Of a stretch of DNA of 64,000 nt, positions 37,589 through 47,349 are shown piece after piece (the first letter of the stretch is position 1; the number at the start of each line of letters is the position of its first letter). The notes under the pieces are model-generated. The model searched no databases. It saw only the letters and a list, made by a program, of their open reading frames with translations, and was not told the origin of the DNA. This DNA comes from Vitis vinifera (Eukaryota; Streptophyta; Magnoliopsida; Vitales; Vitaceae): the NCBI RefSeq assembly GCF_030704535.1, contig NC_081806.1, positions 4,041,001 to 4,105,000 of the forward strand, written 5' to 3'. Made by a program: the position numbers and the translations under genes.

Positions 37589-40500
37589 TCAAGCTTCACT
37601 TCCTTCAGGCAATGTAATCAAGCGTGTCTTTGAATCATACACCATTTGAGTCTCACAACTATAGACAAAATATTATAGACGAGATTTCAAAAAGTCAGTG
37701 GAGAAAATATTGCCTCTTTAACTAATGATCCCAAGAGAATGCTTGCAGGAACATCAATATTAAAAATTCACAATGTCTATCGATTAATGCAGTTAGTAAA
37801 TAGCTTTAAACTTACTTGGAACATTTAAGATTGTTGGTGGTACCACCATTGGAAATTGACAGTATAGTGCCAAAGAACGAAACATTCTCTGTACCACAGT
37901 TTGGGCAGGGGCCCTAAAAAACAATGTTTTATTAGTTGGGCGGTTAAACTGATATAACATGGATTTTCAGTATAAAACCTTATAATAAATGTGTGCAGAA
38001 ATTTTACCTTTAGGATCAAAAAATCTTTCAAAATAAATTTGGTAATTGTCTGAGATAGCCAAAATATGAGGGGCACTGCAGCAAACCACGTGAAAATGAA
38101 ACTGAATGGTTCCTGGAGCTGCAACTCAATGATTTACAGATGAATCAATAAATAATAAGATAACCAGACTTTAAATGTGAGAAGCAATGACTAAGAATGG
38201 TCAAAAGTTTGTTTTTTCAATGAGCAAATCTGATTCAATTGACCAACCCACTCAGCCATTGGAACATCTCATTCAGCATCTTCCATAGTGATAAATGGAG
38301 AATGAGTTATGAGAAATAATTGGCAAGCTTCAATTTCAATAAAAAGTGTATCTAATCACTTACCTTCAAATGGTCAAAAACTAGAACAAAAAAATAAACA
38401 CTGAAATGCATAAGAATCAGAACAAAAATAATAATGATAATAGCTCACCTCCAAAAGAAAAGTGATTTCAAATCCAGTCACATCATCCAGGAAGAAAAAC
38501 CTGTCAATACAAAAAGAATTGAACAGGTTTAGATCCACAAAGTAGGCTACATGCCAGTTGCTTTGGGACAACAGCAATTTATTCCTCCAAACCACCACCA
38601 TAAAGAAGAACCAAAAATTCCAAAAAAGAAGATAAAATTTGAAGTTAAAGGCATACTAATACAGTGGTGCAAATTCTACTTACAATGACAGTGCAACAAC
38701 AGCAGCTGGGACATTCAAGAGGAACATCTTGAGATAGTCGACAGACAGATCACTATAAACCTATATGGAGAAGATGAAAAAAAGTTAACTTGAGTGTATC
38801 TAGTAAATAGTAACTAGTAGCAAGTTGCATGCACTAGAATACGACTGCAAAAAAGATATCAATAAAGGTCTCCAATAAAAACACATCAACTCTGTTGAAT
38901 TTTGACTTAGTATTTGCTGGAATTTGAATTTTGAATATTGCAGCTGGAGTCTTGCACAAAATCTGCAACATCTAGATATTTTCTTATTTTTATTTGGTCA
39001 AGATTTGGTTTCTATTTTATAGGAAGTAGTTGTTCATCATCTAGTAGCTTGATTTTCTGCTATTCTAATGTCATTTAAGTTACAAGTTCATGTATAAATT
39101 CAGCATTCTTCATCAATAAAATTAGAGCTCCGGTAGCCCAAAAATATATATTTTGTATAAGTGTTAAATCCAAATACCAACAAAGTGGTATCAGAGCCTT
39201 TCTTATCTTGAGGGGCCAGTGAGGTGAGTGAACCCAAACACCTTCTAAAATCATTTAGCAATGGAAGAGTCAAGTCTCACAGTTGCACCATCAATTCTTG
39301 ATGGAGACAATTATGAAACTTGGGCTGTTAGAATGACAGTTCATCTACAAGCACTTGATGTTTGGGAAGCAGTGGAAGAAAATTATGAAGTTCCTCCCCT
39401 GGGAGCCAATCCAACTGTGGCTCAAATGAAGTTGCATAAAGAAAGAAGGACAAGAAAGGCTAAAGCGAAAGCTTGCTTGTTTGCTGCAGTTTCACCATCA
39501 ATTTTCATCAAAATCATGAAAATTGATTCAGCTGCAGAAATTTGGGAGTATCTCAAGGAGGAATACAAAGGAGATGAAATAATAAAAAACATGCAGGTGA
39601 TGAACTTGATTCGAGAATTTGAAATGAAGAAAATGAGGGAGTCTGATGCTGTTAAAGACTATGCTGCACAACTTCTTTCAATAGCAGACAAAGTTAGGCT
39701 GCTTGGAAAAGAATTTTCCAATGAGAAGATTGTTCAAAAGATATTGGTTACACTTCCTGAGAAATATGAAGCTACAATTTCCTCTTTGGAGAATTCAAAA
39801 GATCTGTCAACTATTAGCTTGACAGAATTATTACATTCCTTGGAGGCTGTGGAACAAAGAAGACTCATGAGACAAGGAGATACTGCAGAAGGAGCATTTC
39901 AAGCAAGAATGCAGAAAAATGCAGGCCATAAAAATGGAAAGGTGAACAACAACAAGTCGTGTGGCAACAACCAGAAAAATGGAGTTTTTCCACCTTGTCC
40001 TCATTGCAAGAAGACAAATCATTCTCCACAAAAATGTTGGTGGAGACCAGATGTGAAATGCAACAAGTGTGGTAAACAAGGACATGTGGAGAGGATTTGC
40101 AAAAATCAACAGCAAGAAGAAACTAGTGCAGCAGTTGACTATTGCCAGGAGGAGCAATTGTTTGAAGCAACGTGTTTTGCTAATAAAAGCACCTCTAAAA
40201 GCTGGCTTGTGGATAGTGGTTGTACAAACCACATGACAAATAATCAAGATCTCTTTAGAGAACTTGATAGAACAACTATTTCCAAAGTCAGAATTGGAAA
40301 TGGTGAGTATATTCCAGTGAAGGGCAAAGGAACGGTTGCTATCGAAAGCCAAACAGGTTTGAAACTCATTTATGATGTTTTGTTTGTGCCTGACATTGAC
40401 CAAAACTTACTCAGTGTTGGACAGCTCGTTGAGAAAGAATTTAAAGTTTATTTTGAAGATAGGAATTGCATTATCAAGGATGCTGAAGGCAAAGAGGTGT

Positions 40501-43500
40501 TCAACATAAAAATGAAGGGCAAGAGTTTTGCCTTGAATTTACTGGAAGATGAGCATACTGCTATTTTACAACAAGATAGCACAACAATGTTTTGGGACAG
40601 AAGGGTCGAGCACTTTCATCATGATGATGTGCTCTACATGAAGAAAAATCAAATAGTTGAAGGACTTCCTGACTTAGAAAAAGATCTTCCTATATGTGCT
40701 ACTTGTCAATATGGGAAGCAAACTAAACTTCCCTTTCCAAAGAAAATATCCTGGAGAGCAACCCAAAAATTGCAACTGGTGCATACTGATGTTGGTGGAT
40801 CTCAAAAAATGCCATCCTTGAAATGGAATGCAAACAATGTTTGGTGGATCTCAAAAAATGCCATCCTTGAAATGGAATGCAAACAATTTTGGGCTAAAAC
40901 TGCAAGTAGAGCAGTATATTTTCTGAACATATTACCAACAAAAGTGTTAAAGAAGCAGACCCCTTTCGAAGTTTGGTTTGAGTGTCTTTGCATCTACGAA
41001 GTCAAGGAGGAGTGTTGAATTTTGACTTAGTATTTGCTGGAATTTGAATTTTGAATATTGCAGCTGGAGTCTTGCACAAAATCTGCAACATCTAGATATT
41101 TTCTTATTTTTATTTGGTCAAGATTTGGTTTCTATTTTATAGGAAGTAGTTGTTCATCATCTAGTAGCTTGATTTTCTGCTATTCTAATGTCATTTAAGT
41201 TACAAGTTCATGTATAAATTCAGCATTCTTCATCAATAAAATTAGAGCTCCGGTAGCCCAAAAATATATATTTTGTATAAGTGTTAAATCCAAATACCAA
41301 CAAACTCCAATTCCTACAAAGGTTTAAATTTTTAAAAACTGGAGTATTTATGCTATTCCTCAGCAGACAACTTAAAAACACTAATGCAATGAAATTTTAC
41401 AGGCAAGTCAGGCAATCAATGTTCTGATTTGCAGACAAGTATCTAATTAATCAATACAAGGTAGATAATGATGTTATGAGTCAAAATTAAATCGTGAAAA
41501 TGTAATTGTATTTGTTGGGAGGCTACCGTACCAAACCCAAATAGTACCAGGCTTATAAAAGATGCTGCTTGTATTTAAAGCCACGTGGAGCAAGATATGG
41601 TGGAAAGAATGAGAGGAAAAGAGAAGTGGAGCTTATAACATTGGCTTAACTACCTACTTGGCATTTTTAAAAGTTCATAAATAAATCATATAAGCAGTAA
41701 ATAAATCGAACAACCAACCCACAATAACTTCAAAATAATAATCATGCAGTTTTAGCCATGCAACTTTTAAAGCTTAAATGACACACAGGGTTACATTAAA
41801 GCACACACCATGAAAAGGGAGAAGATACAGAAAGATACACACCTTTTTACTACGAAGACTGCATCTTGGACCCTCAACTACAATTTCACTTCCTTCAATC
41901 TAGAAAAAGAAAATTATGGATAAGAAGAAAGCATAATAATAGCAGCAATTATATGGATGGCCAAACACAGGAAAAAACAAACTTGAAAGCTAAATTAACA
42001 ATGGAAGCTTTTGAAGAATCTTTAGTTGGATAACTTTCTATGTAGCTCCACCCAAATGCAATTGCATCACTTGAACTGAATTCATTATTGTGAAGGAAGA
42101 ACCTCATATAGTATTTTTGAGAGGTGATAGAGAAGTATGGTTTGTGAAGTCTTTAGGTCCTTCCAAAGGCCAAATGGAGGATACTAACTTAAAACCATTT
42201 ATCATAGATCTAAAGTTGGCATCATCAATCTTATTCTACCATTCAACCTTATGTAAAATCATGTATTCTCTTAGTAATAAGTAATCTGGTCATCCCTATG
42301 ACCACCTCAGACCACATCATTTATGGCCTTCAACTACAATTTCACTTCAATCTAGAAAAAGAAAATTATGGACAAGAAGAAAGCATAATAATAGCAGCAA
42401 TTATATGGATGGCCAAACACAGGAAAAAACAAACTTGAAAGCTAAATTAACAACGGAAGCTTTTGAAGAATCTTTAGTTGGATAACTTTCTATGTATCTC
42501 CACCCAAATGCAATTGCATCACTTGAACTGAACTCCTCATTATTGTGAAGCAAGAACCTCATATAGTATTTTTGTGAGGTGGTAGAGAAGTATGGTTTGT
42601 AAAGTCTTTATGTCCTTCCAAAGGCCAAATGGAGCATACTAACTTAAAACCATTTATCATATATCTAAAGTTGGCATCATCAATCCTATTCTACTATTCA
42701 ACCTTATGTAAAATCATGTATTCTCTTAGTTATAAGTAATCTGATCATCCCTATGACCACCTTAGACCACATCCTTTATGGTCTTCACCTTGTTTAAGGG
42801 GACCTTCAACTTAACCATCTCACACCTTGTCACTACTACAATTATTGGTCCTCGTTGCATATGAACAAAGTATGCGAGTCAAAATCCATTTTATCACTTC
42901 TAAGTGCTCCCCTAGTATTTCAATATAATGCATTGTTGGTCTTACATCCATCATCTAAAATTCCCCCTTCAATCAAATTGGTGTAACATGCCAATCACAA
43001 GACACTCAAGTGCCTATCCAATTAATTTATGTAACTTTTTATCATACGTAAGATCTCTTCAATCTCTACCTCCTTGTGGACTGCATCTTACACAAGTGTG
43101 GCCTTACAAGTATTTATAGTGGGTCGAACTTTCTAAAGAGATAGTCATTAGATGCTCAAAAGTCAGCACAAAAGTTTTCTGAGATAGTCATTAGCTGGTC
43201 AAAAATCATCACAGAAGTTTTCTTCATGTATCTTTGGCTGAAGCTTCTATATGGTTGGACACTGTAGAGGCCTCCAAATTAGTGTGGAGTTCTCTAGAGT
43301 TAGGTGGAAGCCTTCGGAGTAGTATAGGAGTATCTAGAATACTTCAAGCAGAGTGTATTGAGTATCAGTTTTAGGAAGATTTTGGACACTCAACAAACAG
43401 TTACAAAGGCAGCTATGAATAGATGAAGGCCCATTTGGTCAGAGCAAAGTCTTTGAGATGTCTACGTGCCACATGGTGGTTGAGAATCTCCTAACTTCAT

Positions 43501-45754
43501 GGCTGAGTAGACTAAAGCCACATTTTTATTTTTATTTTTTGATAGGTGACTAAAGCCACATAATGCTAACCCATTGTATAAATTATTTGTATAGAGATAC
43601 TTGCAATCAAGAAACAAATGGGCACCAACCTTAAGCTTTATCTTCAAATCGTCAAACTCTTCATCAGACATTATCGGGTTCCCTGCAACATAGGCCATGG
43701 AGGCTTCAAGAAACTTCTGTTCATCAGAACCTGCATTACACATAAGCCAATTTTACATTTTAGAGATTTAAAAAGTATTACAAACTATTATATCATAAAG
43801 ATATTGATTAAGATAATCTAAATATGTACTTAGCATAACAACGCTGCTTCCTTCCCACATGAGTTCTTCCTTGAGGTTGTCAAATTCCTCATTTGACATA
43901 ATAGCCTTTCCCTCATAATAAAAAGACTACAACAGAAAAATGGAAAGAATATTACAACAAAATGTAATGAGAATAAACACAAACACACCCCACACAAAAT
44001 AGTGGAGCTGCAAATTTGCTCTAAAGGGGCCACATAAGCTCTGATTAGGTTAGGCTAAAAATGAGGCCAATAATGACTAAGCCAGAAATTTGCCCAAGGA
44101 TATAAGAGTAAAGAAAAATTTCAAAATGATGATAAATATAAAAACTTTACAATTCTTTTCAACAAGTTTTCATGAGTGGTCATGAGTATTATCAAATAAT
44201 ACTCACATGCAAATTAAAGATTATCAAAATTATCTAATAATTTTAGAAAATCAAGATTTTGTTTAACTTTTTATAGAAATTTAAAGCGTGTTTGGCAAAT
44301 CAACTTAATAATATATGATTTAATAACTTAATTTAAGTCATTAAATAGATTAAACATGTTTAGAAAAATAGCTCAATACCATAACTTAAAAGTTAAAAAT
44401 AACTTTAAATATTAAAATCAAAATAATTAAATTATTTCTAAATCCCAGATTTTTTTTGCCTTATTTACCCACATCTGGTGAGAGTCTCCTTTACATCTAT
44501 GAGGCTCCACGTATATGACCCATTTTGCACTGTAAATATTTTGTAATTATTTTATGGATCTATAATAATTTTAATATGAATGTTTAACAAATAAATTTAT
44601 CATTTAAGATTAATGAGGGAAAACATTAGTTAATATCAATGAAGGTAAATATTTCAACTTGTTAATTTAGACAAAAATTAAAGTTAACTTACCAAACAAC
44701 CTTAATAAACAAAGTTAAAAATAAACTAATAAGTTTTAAGTCAACAACTTAAGAATAATTTAATTTAGAATTAACTTAATTAGTTAGGTGTAAGGTTTTA
44801 CTAAGCACTCTCTTATTTTTGTGAGAAACGCTATAGATTTATTTCAATAAGAACAATGAGAAATGGGTACCACAATACCACTAGGGTCTGGAATATCATA
44901 TATCTGGCATCATTCTCTCTCCCTTTGTTTTTCAAGGATAGAATGAACGTAGGTGGTATCATTTTGTGTATTAAGGCTTGGTTGCATATAGTAATAGAGG
45001 TTCTGTTATGCTTGGCCAAAGTTGGATCCTCACAGCCTCATTTAGGAGGTTTTAATTCAAGGTTCAGGATACACGTGGCCCTGGCCCTATGCTAAATCAG
45101 CAAGATAAGCAACAAAATTAAATATAAAAGCAAATGGGTAAAATACAACAGAATCAACCTGCAGTGCCTGAAGAAAATCTTGTTCCATCTCCCCAATTGA
45201 CCTCTTTTCTTTCTTGTCTATGCTACAGTAGGGCAAGATTTTAGAATCAACAACGTCATCTCCTTGGACCTGACCTGTAAACATTTAAGTCAGCGTATCT
45301 TATGCAAACCAAGGTTGAATTCCAAATCTAAGTAAATCTGTGTGAAGTTTCTTCTTCTGTGCATAAATTACTTGTTTCTTCTCATGTGCATAAATGTTTT
45401 TTAATTTTCTTTCGTATTTTTTTCGTGATAAATCAATAACATCGTATTTTTTTTGTACGTTTTTTCCTTTTCTCAATATTTTCCTGAAACCAACAAAATA
45501 TAATAAACACTTCTGCTAGGGATGTAAAAACCCTAACCTTGCTGGTCTGCAGTGGCCTTAGGTGAAATAATAAAAAGTCTACGCGAAAGACGCAACTGCC
45601 GACCGACCAATTGAAATGACTCAACTCTCGAACAAGATGATGCAGATGACAACGATGCCGGCGAAATCAATGGCTTCCGTGACGAAGAAGCGAAGAGGCG
45701 CGGCGCTGTGGTTAGAGCAAACCCCAACTTGGTAGCCATTAGGCTTGAAAACAT
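37589..45754 (-). CDS. PGRL1: PGRL1 (PROTON GRADIENT REGULATION 5-LIKE 1), 10 exons
   Basis: Exons in gene order: 45754-45538, 45274-45159, 43926-43830, 43730-43630, 41899-41843, 38760-38684, 38500-38449, 38118-38008, 37913-37816 and 37658-37589. All frames join to give 331 aa. The family is a thylakoid protein that works with PGR5 in antimycin-A-sensitive cyclic electron flow from ferredoxin to plastoquinone around photosystem I. A Ser/Arg-rich transit peptide fills about 1-65. The stromal domain has LPYCSI, EMEQDFLQALQ, KAIMSNEEFDNLKEELMWEGSS and GPRCSLRSKK. Two transmembrane helices lie near 203-225 and 244-270. The C-terminal stromal tail has C279-x2-C282 and C307-x2-C310, a redox or metal-binding Cys cluster. 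Intron 5 contains a copia insertion and intron 4 a partial tandem copy of exon 5. All exon frames remain open, so the gene should be functional if intron 5 is still spliced. Confidence 0.96.
38893..39182 (+). repeat. 5' LTR of the copia element
   Basis: 290 bp, TG...CA ends, with an ATCAATAAAATT polyadenylation-like phrase. It appears identical to the 3' LTR. Confidence 0.95.
39186..39198 (+). promoter_or_regulatory. Primer-binding site of the copia element
   Basis: TGGTATCAGAGCC, three bases after the 5' LTR; the usual initiator-Met tRNA site of plant copia elements. Confidence 0.9.
39261..41018 (+). CDS. Copia gag-protease polyprotein, truncated (585 aa)
   Basis: Starts MEESSLTVAP, as plant copia gags do. 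The gag core (UBN2-type, with DNYETWAVRM and EIWEYLKEEYKGDE) fills about 10-205. Two CCHC knuckles follow: C246-x2-C249-x4-H254-x4-C259 and C267-x2-C270-x4-H275-x4-C280. The aspartic protease site is DSG at 318-320. A pre-integrase segment (about 455-500, with CATCQYGKQTKLPF) leads into VHTDVGG. The integrase core and everything to the RT are deleted, and only a late integrase piece (QFWAKTASRAVYFLNILPTK) remains before the stop. The TGA lies inside the first bases of the 3' LTR. A 49-bp tandem duplication sits at the deletion joint (40793-40890). Confidence 0.93.
   Translation: MEESSLTVAPSILDGDNYETWAVRMTVHLQALDVWEAVEENYEVPPLGANPTVAQMKLHKERRTRKAKAKACLFAAVSPSIFIKIMKIDSAAEIWEYLKEEYKGDEIIKNMQVMNLIREFEMKKMRESDAVKDYAAQLLSIADKVRLLGKEFSNEKIVQKILVTLPEKYEATISSLENSKDLSTISLTELLHSLEAVEQRRLMRQGDTAEGAFQARMQKNAGHKNGKVNNNKSCGNNQKNGVFPPCPHCKKTNHSPQKCWWRPDVKCNKCGKQGHVERICKNQQQEETSAAVDYCQEEQLFEATCFANKSTSKSWLVDSGCTNHMTNNQDLFRELDRTTISKVRIGNGEYIPVKGKGTVAIESQTGLKLIYDVLFVPDIDQNLLSVGQLVEKEFKVYFEDRNCIIKDAEGKEVFNIKMKGKSFALNLLEDEHTAILQQDSTTMFWDRRVEHFHHDDVLYMKKNQIVEGLPDLEKDLPICATCQYGKQTKLPFPKKISWRATQKLQLVHTDVGGSQKMPSLKWNANNVWWISKNAILEMECKQFWAKTASRAVYFLNILPTKVLKKQTPFEVWFECLCIYEVKEEC
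41013..41302 (+). repeat. 3' LTR of the copia element
   Basis: 290 bp, with the same sequence as the 5' LTR, followed by the AACTC target duplication. Confidence 0.95.
41871..42790. repeat. 456-bp tandem duplication in PGRL1 that copies part of exon 5
   Basis: About 41871-42320 and 42328-42790 are near-identical units, for example CAACTACAATTTCACTT at 41875 and 42331, and CATTTATCATA-ATCTAAAGTTGG in both. The first unit holds the 5' part of exon 5, its acceptor and intron 4 sequence. The second therefore holds a decoy acceptor (exon edge at 42351) and a shortened exon head with a 4-base deletion, and lacks the exon donor. Confidence 0.85.
44286..44812. mobile_element. MITE-like AT-rich unit in PGRL1 intron 2
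   Basis: Begins GCGTGTTTGGCAAATCAACTTAATAA and ends AGGTTTTACTAAGCACTC, an imperfect terminal inversion. The interior is TAACTTAA-rich on both arms. Same family as 46389-46940 and 52385-52850. Confidence 0.55.
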
Positions 45755-45969
45755 GAGCTTCTTCTCCGGCGGTGCCGGTGGTGGTGGTGGTGGAAAGTGG
45801 TGGTTTCAGGTGAGAGTGAGGTGAGGGAAATGAATTGCATTGTGATATTTTTGGGTTGTTTGGAGGGAGAGAGAGAGAGGGACAGCTCGGAGATAAGGTA
45901 ACTCTGAAATGTGTGGAGGGAAAATGCAGAGGATCTCATAGTTTCCCACTTTTGATTTCGTGTCATCTG

Positions 45970-46051
45970 CCACGTCATCAATTTTCCTTTTTTATTTGTA
46001 CTAGGATACACGTGGATGGTCTCTTATACTTATTACCCTTGGATACACGTG
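45970..46051. promoter_or_regulatory. Cluster of ACGT-core boxes upstream of PGRL1
   Basis: CCACGTCA at 45970-45977, and perfect G-boxes CACGTG at 46009-46014 and 46046-46051, lie about 215-300 bases above the ATG. The two G-boxes share the context GGATACACGTG. Palindromic G-boxes are common in light-regulated plastid genes; function here is an inference. Confidence 0.5.
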
Positions 46052-46388
46052 TCGATTGCTTTGTGGATGGGTTTGGTGGGCCTTTTTTGGCCTGGGCCAG
46101 AGTCTGATTCAAGTCCACTATCAGCTTTTTATTAATGACACTCGTTATTATTATGATTGCCTTTATTAAAAACATAGCTAATTGTCTTAATATAAAATAA
46201 GATCTTTTGACTTATTTTAAGGTGTTTTTAATGTAAGCATTACCCAAAATGATTAAAAAAATTGGAATTATAGATTTTTATTTTATTATATCATATTAGC
46301 TTAATTTCTCCAAAAAAAATCCATATTAACAAAAAAAAAATCATGATAAAAATCTTTCATTATAATAAAAAATAAATAAATAAGTGGT

Positions 46389-46940
46389 GATATGGGGGGA
46401 TTTGGTAAATCAATTTAATATCTTAATATAATTTTAAGACTTAATTTAAGTATTAAGGTGGTGTTTGATAAATCAATTTAATAACTTAAAATGACTTAAT
46501 AACTTAATTTAAATTATTAAGTAAATTAAATATATTTGATAAATTAACTCAATGATATGACTTAAGATAAAAATAATAATAATAATAATTTTAAGTAATA
46601 TATAAAAACTATTAACTTATTTTTAAGTTAACATATTCATTTTATTTTTTTACCTTCATTTGCCCTAATTATCTCAATAATCTCGTTCGCTACTTCATAA
46701 CCTCCATAGTTATTTGATTTTCTTTGCTCTAATTATAATTTATCATAATAATATGTCAATTTAATGATTTGAAATAAATTTTAAGTTAATTTTATCAAAT
46801 AATCTTAACAATTAAAAGTTATAATTAAGTAATAAATTTTAAATCAACAATGTAACTATAATTTAACTTAAGGCAACTTAAATCATTAAAATATAAATAT
46901 TAGTCAATATTAATAGTAACTCTTACTAAACTTAAAAAAT
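46389..46940. mobile_element. MITE-like AT-rich unit, possibly nested
   Basis: Two starts of the family phrase are visible (46397 TTTGGTAAATCAATTTAATA, and 46458 TTTGATAAATCAATTTAATAA), suggesting one copy inside or beside another. It ends near ACTCTTACTAAACTTAAA. Confidence 0.45.
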
Positions 46941-47349
46941 AGTTTTATAAATCAAACCTAATGATGCCTAAGAATTTTATTTTTTTTATTAACTTAATTC
47001 TGTAAAAAATTTAAAGCATTTTTAGAGCTAGTTATTGATTAAGTTATTATTTTTTATAATATAATTTTATTTTAATAAAAATAGTGATTTTTGTTTTTGC
47101 TTCTATCATGGAAAAAGTTTTTTTTTTCTTTCCATTTTTATCCGTATTGGACCATCAAACTAAATTTCTCAAACAAAATAAGACTAAAATAAAATAATTT
47201 AATTTGAATAAGAAATTAATCTAAAATAAATCCACAATATATGTGTATGGTTCAATCTCAGTTTTTGGAATTTTGTGGATTTATTTTAAATTAATCTCTT
47301 ATCCAAATTAAATGATTTTGTGTTATTTATTTTATATTGAGATTAGACT

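Larger units (their letters stand above)
38893..41302 (+). mobile_element. Young non-autonomous Ty1/copia element (TR-GAG-like) in PGRL1 intron 5
   Basis: 2410 bp with LTRs 38893-39182 and 41013-41302 (TGTTGAA...CCAACA, 290 bp each), which I read as identical base for base. It is flanked by a perfect 5-bp target duplication AACTC (38888-38892 and 41303-41307). A primer-binding site TGGTATCAGAGCC, complementary to initiator Met tRNA, starts at 39186. A purine tract AAGGAGGAG precedes the 3' LTR. One open frame fills the interior, but reverse transcriptase, RNase H and most of integrase are missing, so it must move in trans. It lies antisense to PGRL1. Confidence 0.95.

Noticed and set aside
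39831-40403. 190-codon minus-strand frame
   Set aside because: It is a shadow of the copia gag-protease frame on the other strand and has no recognisable domain.
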